From an uncultured Clostridia bacterium (GTDB lineage Bacteria > Bacillota > Clostridia > Oscillospirales > Ruminococcaceae), in the NCBI GenBank assembly GCA_947307175.1, contig CAMZIK010000003.1:1-64000 (forward strand): a stretch of 64,000 nucleotides of DNA, read 5' to 3'. Made by a program: the position numbers and the translations under genes. Under the pieces are notes generated by a model. The model was given only the letters and a program-made list of their open reading frames with translations. It was not told where the DNA came from and made no database searches. Shown here one piece after another: positions 51,301 through 60,332 of this stretch. Position 1 is the first letter of the stretch. Every line of letters starts with the position of its first letter.

Positions 51301-51727
51301 TTACAGTAACGTCCTTGCCGTCATCAGTATTGATATAGATAACAGGGAGCTTGCTGAAATACACCTTGTCTCCGCAAACCATTTCATTGCAGTTGTAAGC
51401 TCTTACGCCTATCCATTTTTCATAGTAAGCAGCCTTGAGCGTCAGCGAACCTGTCGAGACCTGCTTATCGCCAACAAAGAATTTAAGCAGATACCCGTTC
51501 GGGTTTTCAACCGAAAGCTTTTCCCCAGCTTTAAGGTAAGCCTTGTTGATCCTGATACCCGTTATCATCTCTTTTTCTTTTTCCTTGTCCTTATCCTTTT
51601 CCTTCTCCGCCGAAACGATACCCGATGCAAACGGGCTGCTTTCAAAAGCACCGGCAGGCAGCAGAGCTGCAAACCCGAAAATCATACAGACCGCAAGAAC
51701 TAATGACAGTGTTTTCTTTTTTATCAT
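48350..51727 (-). CDS. Secreted CotH kinase-family protein with CXXC linker repeats and three CW_binding_2 repeats
   Basis: Signal peptide; IEIKGRGNTTWNLPKKPYKIKLDKKADLFGMGKSKHWVLLANYIDESLLRN; GPPWDFDYYSG; RYGGANRYQTAAMI, RIAGATRFETAAKI, RVAGADRYLTSVAV. Confidence 0.93.
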   Translation of the reverse strand: MIKKKTLSLVLAVCMIFGFAALLPAGAFESSPFASGIVSAEKEKDKDKEKEKEMITGIRINKAYLKAGEKLSVENPNGYLLKFFVGDKQVSTGSLTLKAAYYEKWIGVRAYNCNEMVCGDKVYFSKLPVIYINTDDGKDVTVKEEYKDANMVIQDNTKQDEAMYSGKIEIKGRGNTTWNLPKKPYKIKLDKKADLFGMGKSKHWVLLANYIDESLLRNRTAEMLSEQLGLETMLSVSTDVVLNGVYVGNYQLCEHIRIGKTRVDIFDWEDEAEKIASAVSKAVSALNDKKDELEDALVEDLSWVSTGKFTFDGVTYTISDYCDYDEDVSGGYLFELSSEYDELSKFTTPGGLKVMIKAPEYLKSNSDMMFYAQRYWTSFESAIKAEDGYVKMAEGTKHYTELADLDSMVAYWLEMEIMGNNDAVWKSRYAYKDKGELLKFGPPWDFDYYSGSMLSDPIYDTRWVLSQKGVADNFFKEFLDDPLFFCKATEKYWEIRPYLEDLIKKGGILDQQIAYLSESGKADGQVWDRSVTYPGKARGFQKDAQALKNYLTKRVAWLDKQFETDRVLLLSTYNPHSAFPYTKSDDKVVIQLKNAKRDKQSQHAQANGIIGASEDLQTKITVKDKNTKSVSVYVNGILCKTVALQSSKAELTIDSSMFTQPVGTKNVITVIGRDAKGLSTYKNYSTVIRKQYKCASGAHKWTKQTYSWDSENKTCTAEAVCSACGEKLSQTANASYSQKTAPICEKTGVGVYTASFADKTFAKQTKTVTLAKSEHKWSEWSETKKATASEDGVKTRTCEVCGQTQEERIPATGEIVHRYGGANRYQTAAMIANDSAVFSDSRYVLLASGTSYADALAGVPLAKAYNAPILLTDKDILPNNTLEQIKALKNVTSVIILGGTGVISEGVEKQIQQSGYVTERIAGATRFETAAKIAQRLEKVTGDAPKSVFFVCFNNFPDALSASAAAAVKGSPILYTRQTGELDSATQEYLKSVNGKTTSAYVIGGEGVISESVRKFKIEKCLGVQAQRVAGADRYLTSVAVNKTFRNSFRGNSICIATGKDFPDALSGSVLAAITDSPVLLVGNVLSASQKNYLKGRQAEKIHVFGGTSAVSEKTVQSIKTACGK

Positions 51728-51909
51728 GATCTTTTACTCCATTATTCAGATTTTGAGACATTAAACATAGATATTATATCATATAATATCTGAAAAATAA
51801 AGCTTTTTTCAAAAATTAGTTCATATTGTCTAAAAAGAGTTATTCCATTTTGTACGATAACATACAAAAAAGCGGAAATAAGTTTTGTTATCACCGCTTT
51901 TTGTCATAT

Positions 51910-53142
51910 TCAGTTCCAGCCCGTTTCCGTCTGTATCTTCTCGCTTATAAGCGCAGCGACCTTATCATAAGTCGTTACCGAAGGGTGTCCGTTTATCGTG
52001 CAGCCGTCTGCCGCAATATCCTGAAGCGGAAGATCAAGTGTGCTTATGTTCTTATCGCCTGTCTGGGCGCTGTACTGTGATACCGCTTCGTTCATTGCAC
52101 CGTTGAGAGCATTTCCCATAGTTCCGAGAGTGCATATTATCTTCGCCTGAGCATTCACAGACCGCACTTTTTTCAGAAACTCCACATAGTCCGCTGTATA
52201 TTCCTTCTGCCTGTCCTCATCATATCCCGTGTAACTTGAATCGTTCGTTCCGAGATATATAACGATAACATCAGGCTTGAAAGCTGAAAAATCCCATGCT
52301 ATTTCCGAAGGGTTCTTTCCGTCAAATCCGCTGTTCTCAGTAAAACCGTAGCTCTCGTAATACTTCGGGACAAGACCGTCAGTATTCTTATAGCCGTCAC
52401 CCGTATATCCCGAAACTATGCCGTATCCGCTGAATGAAACAAGGCTGTATTCCGCATCGAGTCCCATTGCCGTCTTATAAGCATAGGCTTTTGTACAATC
52501 CTCAGTAGAAGTCGAGAATCCATGAGAAAGATCAGGGTCATCGACCCCATAGCCGCAGGTTATCGAATCGCCGATAAATTCGATCCTTCGCTGTTTTGAT
52601 GCCGCCTTTTCTATCTTTCCGCCGTGAGCTTCTATCGCTGTTATCGCACAGCAGGAGCTTGAACACTCCGAAAGCTTGATAATACGGACATTTATCGGTG
52701 TGTCTCCCTTTCCGTCAATATCGACCGTCTGCTCTGCACCTGTCAGACACAGATCCTTTTCGAGCTGACAGTCAACGAAGATACCTACCCTTGCCGCTTT
52801 ATCCTCTGAGCTTTGATTGCCTCTCATAGTTACAGACAGCTTGCTTCCCGTATAGATCAGCTCTGCTCCCGTTCCCGACAGACCCATCCAGATAGTTCCG
52901 TCAGAAGCGGCATATGTCCTTCCCAGCAGTTTGACATTATCAACGGTCATTTCTTTTTCTCCTCCGCTTTGTGATGAGATCTCACCGTCCGAAGAGGACG
53001 TCCTCGCAGCCGAACTCGTACTGCTGTTGGTCCTGCTGCTTGAAGTCTCGGCTTGGCTTTTGCTTTCCGAGCCGCAGGCAGTCCCCGAAGCAAGCATCAC
53101 AATTGCACCAAGCAGCACGCACGCCAGCTTTTTTACACTCAT
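51910..53142 (-). CDS. SGNH hydrolase lipoprotein (carbohydrate-esterase CE2-like architecture)
   Basis: Lipobox ASGTACGS; jelly-roll-like N-terminal part; IEFIGDSITCGYGV, IYLGTNDSSYTG, INGHPSVTTYDKVA. Confidence 0.85.
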   Translation of the reverse strand: MSVKKLACVLLGAIVMLASGTACGSESKSQAETSSSRTNSSTSSAARTSSSDGEISSQSGGEKEMTVDNVKLLGRTYAASDGTIWMGLSGTGAELIYTGSKLSVTMRGNQSSEDKAARVGIFVDCQLEKDLCLTGAEQTVDIDGKGDTPINVRIIKLSECSSSCCAITAIEAHGGKIEKAASKQRRIEFIGDSITCGYGVDDPDLSHGFSTSTEDCTKAYAYKTAMGLDAEYSLVSFSGYGIVSGYTGDGYKNTDGLVPKYYESYGFTENSGFDGKNPSEIAWDFSAFKPDVIVIYLGTNDSSYTGYDEDRQKEYTADYVEFLKKVRSVNAQAKIICTLGTMGNALNGAMNEAVSQYSAQTGDKNISTLDLPLQDIAADGCTINGHPSVTTYDKVAALISEKIQTETGWN

Positions 53143-53244
53143 ATCATCACTTTCTTTCCCTGATTTTCTATCATTTTATCACACACCTGACTGTGTGTCA
53201 ACAAAAAAGAGATCGGAACAGATCCGATCTCTGATTGTCTGATA

Positions 53245-54570
53245 TTAGCCCCAGTACTGTCTCCAGATGTACATATAACCCCAAGGGATCTTGAAGCCGT
53301 ATGCGATCCTGCTGTCAGACTTAGCCACTGAGCTGTTGCACCAATAGAAGATATTGTAGTCATTAGCAATGCCGTTGTAGTAAGTGATGCCGTAGGTAGC
53401 GCCCCAGACTGCCTTCTTTACTCTTTCGGTGACTCTTGAATATGTTGCTCCACGAGCTGTGAGACCTGCATCTGACAGGAATCCGCCGCTTGTGTAGATA
53501 ACGCTCTCGATATTGGGGTATCTGCTGTAATACTTAGACCAGATGCCCTGATATGTGTACTTAGCGCAAACATACTGGTTAGTGACACAGTCAGCAACGT
53601 AAACTATCGGCTTATCCCACATAGAACCTGCTGCTCCGCCTACCTCATGGTAAACGATACGGCACATTGCCTGCCAGCCTGCTGCGGAATAGTCCATTCT
53701 TGCTGTCTTGATATTAACAGCAGCTGAAAGACCTGAAGTCTTGTTGTTAGCATCTACTGCCTGAACTGCGAATGAATACATCGTATCTCTGTTCAGACCG
53801 CTTACTGTACACTCTGTTGCAAGAGTAGTTGTAACGTTTGTCCAGTTGCTGAACTGGCCGTTCTTAACGTATACCATATACTTCTTAGCACCGCTGACAG
53901 CATTCCAGTGTATCTTGATCTGTCTGGTCTGGTTGTTGTACGGATGAGTATAATCGGTATCGTATGTTCTTTCTGGAGTGATTACAGGAACTGCGATCGT
54001 GCCTGTTGCCGGAGAAGGAGCAGGCGTTGTAGTGGTAACTACCGGTCTTGGAGTTGTTGTGGTAGTTGCTCTTGTGGTCGTTGTTGTAGTTGCTCTTGTA
54101 GTAGTTGTCGTTGTTGTAGGAATGATCCTTGGTGTTGTAGTGGTCGTATATACCGAAGGAACATAACCGTCATAGATATACGGCATTTTTACCGTTGTAG
54201 TCGTAGTTGTAGTATTGCCGGAAGTAGTGGTCGTATCCGTCTGCTCTGCTGAGGACTTTTTCGTTGTGGTAGCTGCAGGAGCTTCCTTGCTGTTGTACAT
54301 CGCCATACCCACGTTGTCAGTCTTCTTATCAACGAAGCTGATCTTCTGGGTCTGTGATGCATCGTAATTAGCCATGGTGTACTCAGCCGTCTGAGATTCC
54401 GACGCAGACTGTACCGCAGTAGTAGTCTGTTCTGTCTCAGCAGCGGTTATTTCATTTGCGTCGATCGCAAAAACTATTGAAGCTGAAAGTGCGATCGCAG
54501 CAGCGAGACAACCCGATGCAAGTTTCCATGATGCTTTCTTCTTTAACATAAACAGTATTCCGACAGCCAT
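53245..54570 (-). CDS. Secreted Thr-rich-linker protein with Fn3 and SleB/CwlJ-like hydrolase domain
   Basis: Signal/TM KLASGCLAAAIALSASIVFA; TTTTTT linkers; Fn3 ITPERTYDTDYTHPYNNQTRQIKIHWNAVSGAKKYMVYV; MCRIVYHEVGGAAGSMWDKPIVYVADCVTNQ. MLKKKASWK at 54549 is an alternative start. Confidence 0.75.
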   Translation of the reverse strand: MAVGILFMLKKKASWKLASGCLAAAIALSASIVFAIDANEITAAETEQTTTAVQSASESQTAEYTMANYDASQTQKISFVDKKTDNVGMAMYNSKEAPAATTTKKSSAEQTDTTTTSGNTTTTTTTVKMPYIYDGYVPSVYTTTTTPRIIPTTTTTTTRATTTTTTRATTTTTPRPVVTTTTPAPSPATGTIAVPVITPERTYDTDYTHPYNNQTRQIKIHWNAVSGAKKYMVYVKNGQFSNWTNVTTTLATECTVSGLNRDTMYSFAVQAVDANNKTSGLSAAVNIKTARMDYSAAGWQAMCRIVYHEVGGAAGSMWDKPIVYVADCVTNQYVCAKYTYQGIWSKYYSRYPNIESVIYTSGGFLSDAGLTARGATYSRVTERVKKAVWGATYGITYYNGIANDYNIFYWCNSSVAKSDSRIAYGFKIPWGYMYIWRQYWG

Positions 54571-54987
54571 ATCTCTCTTGTTCGGCTGCCCGAATATTCA
54601 CACCCTTTCTTATCTGAAAACGCTTACGCATTTCCAAACATAAATGTTAGCTATTTGTAATCGCAAACGTTTGAGAGTTACAAATTGATTACAAGCGTTA
54701 TGGTTATTGTAATACATTCGGGCATTTTTGTCAAGCCGATTATCTCTAAAAAACTGTAAACAGCCGTTTTTTCGGACATTTTCGTTCGTTTCGTAATTGT
54801 TACATTAATATTATAGACACAAATAGTTACCTAAATGCGCCGTCGGCATATAGACAGTTATTTTTTTCAGTTTTTCCGCCTCGTTAAAATAAAGTTTACA
54901 TTTCGGGCTGATTTTTTTGCCTTGAAAGGCAAAAAGGAGCTGCTGCGCTGGCAGCAACTCCCAGAAAATATCCTAAATTTTGTAATC

Positions 54988-56316
54988 TCAGTACATCAAT
55001 GCTCTTATGCCGTCAGCACGGCTCGTTGTATAGAAGCTTGAAAGGGACGATCCGAACAGGATATCCGTCGCACCCACCTGCTTGTAAAAGTTCTTCAGAC
55101 CGACATGAGTATATCTCATATCCAGCACATAGATCTTTTCAAAGCTGCCCACAAAGTACGGAACGAGCGCATTTCCGTAGCTGTCCTTGAACAGCACGAG
55201 CGTTCTGCCGTTCTTTACGTCAGTCTTTATCTCGGCAATGGTATCGTCTGTGCCGAGTACCGAGAGGTAACAGCTGCTGCCCGTAGCCCAGTCGTAGAAC
55301 AGGCTGCCTGCTCTTGCGCCCTGAAAATAGCCGTTATAATAGGTAGTGGTATAGCTGTTCTTGGGCTTCCAGTAATAATAGGTATCGGGATACGTCAGGA
55401 ACTCCTGACAATTGCTGTAATAGTGCATCGAGCCTGTAAAGCCCTTCTTCACGCCTGCCTGCATTTCAGAGAGCGTCTTGAACGGCACTCCTGCGGTCTT
55501 CGCGAACGCTTCTGCAGCATAATAAGCCGCAAGCTCTGTCCAGTGATGATCTGTGCGGAAATAGATATATTCGCTCGTGTGCGGTGCAAGTGCAGCGTAG
55601 GTATCAACGTTCTTTACATCGCTGCGCAGGAACTTGTTAAGGTCTGTGATAGCCTTGTGCTGATCGGTCGTAACGCCTGTCATGCCCTTTGGCGTATAGA
55701 ACGCCGAAGAAACCGGCGCACCCATAGTGTAGACATTCACTCCGCTGCCGACCATCTTCTTCATATCGTTTACCATCGAGCAGAAATACTGTGCCAGGCT
55801 CTCATTTCCGCCAAAGGAGATAAGTCCCCTTATCTTCGGACCAAGATTCCTGTCGCACACGACTACGCCGCCTATCCACTGACCTGACTGCGGAACAGAA
55901 AACGTCTCTTTTCCATTAGCCGCAGGAGTCGTAGCCTTTGTCGCAGCAGTTGTTGTAGTCGTCTGAGGAGCCGTCTGCGCCTTTGTGGTCGTCGCAGAAG
56001 CCTGCTTGGTAGTCGTAGTAGTCTTTTCAGTTCCTGACTGAGAGGAGCTTTCCGAAGCTGTCGTAGTCGTTTCGCTCGAATCAGAAGCTTTTGACGTCGT
56101 TGTAGTTGTTGTTTCGCTTTCCGATACCGACGAGTCAGTCTCCTTTTCAGATGCCGAGCTTTGAGCCTCAGAGCTGTCTTCCTGCGAAGATGCAGAAGCA
56201 GTCGTATCCTTTGCAGCTCTTGACGAATCCGAATCGCTGACTTCGTTTCCACAGCCTGCCATGCTCAGAGTCAGTACAGCCGCAAGCACAGCAGCCATTA
56301 GCTTTGTTCTTTTCAT
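54988..56316 (-). CDS. DHHW family lipoprotein (AlgJ/AlgX-like), paralog 1
   Basis: Lipobox SMAGCGNE; long Ser/Thr linker; YFRTDHHWTELAAYYAAEAFAK. Confidence 0.88.
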   Translation of the reverse strand: MKRTKLMAAVLAAVLTLSMAGCGNEVSDSDSSRAAKDTTASASSQEDSSEAQSSASEKETDSSVSESETTTTTTSKASDSSETTTTASESSSQSGTEKTTTTTKQASATTTKAQTAPQTTTTTAATKATTPAANGKETFSVPQSGQWIGGVVVCDRNLGPKIRGLISFGGNESLAQYFCSMVNDMKKMVGSGVNVYTMGAPVSSAFYTPKGMTGVTTDQHKAITDLNKFLRSDVKNVDTYAALAPHTSEYIYFRTDHHWTELAAYYAAEAFAKTAGVPFKTLSEMQAGVKKGFTGSMHYYSNCQEFLTYPDTYYYWKPKNSYTTTYYNGYFQGARAGSLFYDWATGSSCYLSVLGTDDTIAEIKTDVKNGRTLVLFKDSYGNALVPYFVGSFEKIYVLDMRYTHVGLKNFYKQVGATDILFGSSLSSFYTTSRADGIRALMY

Positions 56317-56336
56317 TTTAATGCTTTCCCCTTTTC

Positions 56337-58007
56337 TTACTGCACTCTGATATTGTTTATGCTGCTTATTCCGACATCAGAGCATATCAGCGAGATAGCG
56401 CCTGTGAACAGCAGATCTGTACAGCCGACCTTCTTGCAGAAATCCACACCGTTGATGTCAAAATATCTGTAATCGCACACATATATCTTTGAGAAGCTGT
56501 TTGTAAGGAACGGTATCATCGCATTTCCGTAGCTGTTCTTGTATACAACGAGTACACGGTTGTTCTTGCACGGAGTGTTGATCTCAACTATCTGCGCATC
56601 GCTTCCGAGGAATGACAGATAGCAGTTGCTTCCCTCCATAGAATCGTAGAAAAGTCCGCTCTTGTCAGTGCCGTAAGGTGTCGCCATCTTATTGAAGCTT
56701 GTGTCATAGTATGTGCAGGAAACCTGATCGATGTTCTTTGCCTTGTAATATACAAAGGTATCGGGGTTGTTCTGAATACCCTGATCGTAGTTTGAATATG
56801 TGTACAGCGTACCGAGGAAGCCTTCCTTTGTCAGCTTGGTGTACTGGTCAAGCTCAGGATAATCCACCTGTGCAGACTCTGCAAACACCTTTGTAGCGTA
56901 ATATGCGCCCAGCGGCAGCCAGTGGTGGTCTGTTCTTGCGTAAATGTCCTCATTCATATGCTTTGCAAGCTCATTTACGCAGTTGATGCCGACAACGTTC
57001 TTCAGATTGCCCACGATGTTCTTGATATTCTCGTCCTGATCCGTACCCATATTTTTCATATTGCTTGGCATATAGAATGCACTTGAAAGCGGGTCAGGCA
57101 TCGCATACACGTTCACGCTGTCGCCGAGGTCTTCCTTCCACTTGTTCACCGCATCAGCAAACTGTTTTCCGAGATCAAAGTTGACATAGGACATTACCAG
57201 ACCTCTTGTTTCCTTGCCCGAACCGTAAACTATAACGCTTCCGAGCAGTTTACCCTCATTTGTGTTTTCAGGTATCTCAACTATCTCTTCTTTTTTCTGA
57301 TTCGACTTTGTAGTGGTAGTGGTAGTCTTGTCAGTCTCCTGTCCTTCCTTGGTCGTTTCCGAAGCGGTAGTAGTCGTTGCAGGAGCAGTGTTGATGCTTA
57401 CCTTTGTGGTCGTAACACCCTTATCGTCGAACTTTTCCTGCTCGACCTTCTTGAGCGAGCTGTTTATCTTTACATCGCCCACCGAGAAGCCGAAACACTC
57501 GGTAAATGACGAATTGAAGCGCTTTATAGACTCTCTGCCCGGTATCGTATCTGTGAAATACGTTGAGATACCTTTGGTGAAATCTCCCTCGAACAGCGAT
57601 GAGAACGAGAATTTCGGGAATTCTGCGAGTTTACGGTTTTCCGAAGGGCTTTCCTTTTCACGCTTGCCCATTATCGTCATTACAAGAAGCACTATCGCAA
57701 TAAGGAATATTGCGCCCAGACAAACGATTATATTCATTACCTGAACGCTCTCGCCCTCACTTACAGCAGCATTCTGCTCCTGTTTTTCGGGTGGTCTTCT
57801 TCTCCTTACAGGTCTTTCCTCATCTTCCCTGCTGTATCTTCTTACAGGTCTTGCCTCGTCTTCTCTGTCATATCTCCTTGCCGCACTCATGCGATCCTCA
57901 GGTGAAGGTCTGCGGCGCATAGGAGGTCTTGTGCGTGAACTCTGCATAGGTCTTCTCTGCGGAGCAGGTCGTCTTGGTCTTTCGCCGCTGTATCTGTTGT
58001 CGTCCAT
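56337..58007 (-). CDS. DHHW family membrane protein, paralog 2, with Arg-rich cytoplasmic N-terminus
   Basis: N-terminal RRPAPQRRPMQSSRTRPPMRRRP...; one TM; ENRKLAEFPKFSFSSLFEGDFTKGISTYFTDTIPGRE; YARTDHHWLPLGAYYATKVFAE. Confidence 0.9.
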   Translation of the reverse strand: MDDNRYSGERPRRPAPQRRPMQSSRTRPPMRRRPSPEDRMSAARRYDREDEARPVRRYSREDEERPVRRRRPPEKQEQNAAVSEGESVQVMNIIVCLGAIFLIAIVLLVMTIMGKREKESPSENRKLAEFPKFSFSSLFEGDFTKGISTYFTDTIPGRESIKRFNSSFTECFGFSVGDVKINSSLKKVEQEKFDDKGVTTTKVSINTAPATTTTASETTKEGQETDKTTTTTTKSNQKKEEIVEIPENTNEGKLLGSVIVYGSGKETRGLVMSYVNFDLGKQFADAVNKWKEDLGDSVNVYAMPDPLSSAFYMPSNMKNMGTDQDENIKNIVGNLKNVVGINCVNELAKHMNEDIYARTDHHWLPLGAYYATKVFAESAQVDYPELDQYTKLTKEGFLGTLYTYSNYDQGIQNNPDTFVYYKAKNIDQVSCTYYDTSFNKMATPYGTDKSGLFYDSMEGSNCYLSFLGSDAQIVEINTPCKNNRVLVVYKNSYGNAMIPFLTNSFSKIYVCDYRYFDINGVDFCKKVGCTDLLFTGAISLICSDVGISSINNIRVQ

Positions 58008-58023
58008 AGCTTTTTACCTCCTG

Positions 58024-59460
58024 TCAGAATTTGAAATACAAGAATGGGTTGTTTGTGGTGTTTACCAGAAGCATACTGCTGATAAGCAGTATCGCAAGAT
58101 TGCACAGTACGCCAAAAGTACCGAATGCCTTTGCCGAGCTTTTGCTCGTGCAGATAGCTTTCTTTATCTTCGGGATAAGCGGTGTGCTAAGAGCGCAGGC
58201 AGCGATGAACAGCCAGATGTTCTGTGTAAAGAGGCTGTTTGTCGAAACGTCCGTGAATCCGCCCGGAGCGAAGCCGACCAGCGACTTGAAAAACTTTCCG
58301 AGGCTGCCGAACTCCTCAAAGTAGAATATTCCCCAGCCGATAGCGACCAGAATAACTGCATAAAGGTGCTGAACAAAGCTGTTTGTCCTTTCGAGCTTTT
58401 TGAGCAGGAACAGCTTTTCAACTAGCAGCAGTGCACCGAAATAAGCGCCCCATATCATAAAGTTCCAGCTTGCGCCGTGCCAGAAACATGTCAGCGACCA
58501 CACGATCATAATATTGATGCACTGTCTTGTCTTGCCCTTTCTGTTTCCGCCCAGAGGGATATAAACATAATCCCTGAACCATGTAGAAAGCGAGATGTGC
58601 CAGCGTCTCCAGAACTCTGTAATAGATGTGCATATATAAGGATACTTGAAGTTCTCGTCAAAATGGAAACCGAAAATGCGTCCCATACCGATAGCCATAT
58701 CCGAATAGCCCGAGAAATCGTAGTAATACCACAGTCCTACGAGAACAGCGCCGTACCATGTACCCAGCACCGTAACGTTGCCCATAGCCTCATAGCCGTC
58801 TTTCATCTCGCCGAAAAGCGAGGTAACTATCGTGCTGATGCTGTTTGCGATGATAACTTTCTTTCCGAGTCCGAGAATGATCCTTGAAACACCGTCTGAA
58901 ATGTCCTTGAGGCTGATCTTTCTTCTGTCTATCTCATCAGCGATAGTCGAGTATCTTACGATAGGACCTGCAACGAGCTGAGGGAACAGCGAGATGTACA
59001 GCAGGAGTTTTGAGTAAGTCTTCTGTACAGGCACTTTTCCACGGTAAACGTCAATTACATAAGAAAGCGTCTGGAACGTGTAGAACGAAATACCGATAGG
59101 CAGCGTGATCTTCGGAACTGGTATGCTCAGTCCGAACCAGCTGTTGAAGTTGATTACAAAGAATCCTATATACTTGAAGCAGAACAGCACGCCCAGATCC
59201 CATATCGTCACCAGCGCCATCAGCAGCTTTGCCTTTGAATCCTGCTTCGCCTTTGCTATCGCAAGTGCCGCAAAGTAGTTCAGCACCGATGAGAGCAGCA
59301 GGATAAATACCCACACAGGCTCGCCCCAGGCGTAGAACACCAGCGAGAAACCTATCAGCACTCTGTTTCTGTACACTGTCTTTTTGGTTAAAAAATACAG
59401 CGCAAGGCACAGGGGCATAAAGAAATAGATGAAAAACAGATCGGCAAATATCAATTTCAA
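58024..59460 (-). CDS. MBOAT family O-acyltransferase (AlgI/DltB-like)
   Basis: FYTFQTLSYVIDVYRG; FWRRWHISLSTWFRDYVYIPLGGNRKGKTRQCINIMIVWSLTCFWHGASWNFMIWGAYFG. Confidence 0.95.
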   Translation of the reverse strand: MKLIFADLFFIYFFMPLCLALYFLTKKTVYRNRVLIGFSLVFYAWGEPVWVFILLLSSVLNYFAALAIAKAKQDSKAKLLMALVTIWDLGVLFCFKYIGFFVINFNSWFGLSIPVPKITLPIGISFYTFQTLSYVIDVYRGKVPVQKTYSKLLLYISLFPQLVAGPIVRYSTIADEIDRRKISLKDISDGVSRIILGLGKKVIIANSISTIVTSLFGEMKDGYEAMGNVTVLGTWYGAVLVGLWYYYDFSGYSDMAIGMGRIFGFHFDENFKYPYICTSITEFWRRWHISLSTWFRDYVYIPLGGNRKGKTRQCINIMIVWSLTCFWHGASWNFMIWGAYFGALLLVEKLFLLKKLERTNSFVQHLYAVILVAIGWGIFYFEEFGSLGKFFKSLVGFAPGGFTDVSTNSLFTQNIWLFIAACALSTPLIPKIKKAICTSKSSAKAFGTFGVLCNLAILLISSMLLVNTTNNPFLYFKF

Positions 59461-59591
59461 AACTCCCTTTTATATAATAACGATCGCTTTTGCGACAAAA
59501 TTCAACATACGAAGACATTATATCACACAAACCGCCTAAAGTCAATATAAATTGAGCATAAAATCACAGCGCTGTCCAAAAAACAACGCTG

Positions 59592-60125
59592 TTAATCATC
59601 ATCTGTTATGCTTTTTACAGGTCTGCTTTCTTTTTCGGCCCGTTCTTTTTTCTTTTTTCTGACATATCCGGCAGCGCATATGACCGCAAGAACGAGCGAA
59701 AGCACAGCTCCCGCAAGCACGGGCAGCGCCCTGTACATATACCTCTTGTCCAGATCGAGCAGATCGTTCGGAACGACTCTGTTTTCTATCTCGTGCCTTG
59801 CTGTTTTCACAAACCAGCCCGATGCCGCAAGAAAGCAGGCTGCACCGACAGCGCTTGAAAGCAAGCAGAATATGTATCTTCTGAAAGCAGCCAGCACCAT
59901 AGCGCCTATCAGCAGTGCTTCACCCACGCCCATGCACACGCCCACCCATACAGGCGGTGAAAAATCCGCATATGCGCCCTTGAGCAGCGAAAGCAGCGCC
60001 GTGCTTCCCCAGAAAACAGCTCCATAGGTATACAGCGCCAGCATCAGATATTTTATTATCCGCACATAAAGCGTTTCTTTTCCTTTTTTGGAAAAAGCAT
60101 TGGAACGTCTGTCCTGTTTTGACAT
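59592..60125 (-). CDS. Hypothetical four-TM membrane protein
   Basis: Hydrophobic segments; RBS-like ggtgaggg before ATG 60125. Confidence 0.6.
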   Translation of the reverse strand: MSKQDRRSNAFSKKGKETLYVRIIKYLMLALYTYGAVFWGSTALLSLLKGAYADFSPPVWVGVCMGVGEALLIGAMVLAAFRRYIFCLLSSAVGAACFLAASGWFVKTARHEIENRVVPNDLLDLDKRYMYRALPVLAGAVLSLVLAVICAAGYVRKKKKERAEKESRPVKSITDDD

Positions 60126-60332
60126 AAAAGCCCTCACCGATATATTAAAATTATCCTGTATCTGATTATAGCATATCCCAGATGATTAATCAACCGCCAT
60201 ATACCGCATCAAAGCATTTTATCCCATAAAAACCAAGGGATATAATGCTTCAATTGCCTTGAATTAAAGATAATGCCTTGTGAACAATAAGGACAAGCAT
60301 CGAAAAAAATTTGAAAGGAGCTATCTATTATT

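Noticed and set aside
54571-54660. Possible ydaO/c-di-AMP riboswitch upstream of the SleB-like hydrolase gene
   Set aside because: A GGGTGTGAAT-like stretch and a short GGCAGCC/GGCTGTC stem are present, but the region is too short and lacks the rest of the ydaO consensus.
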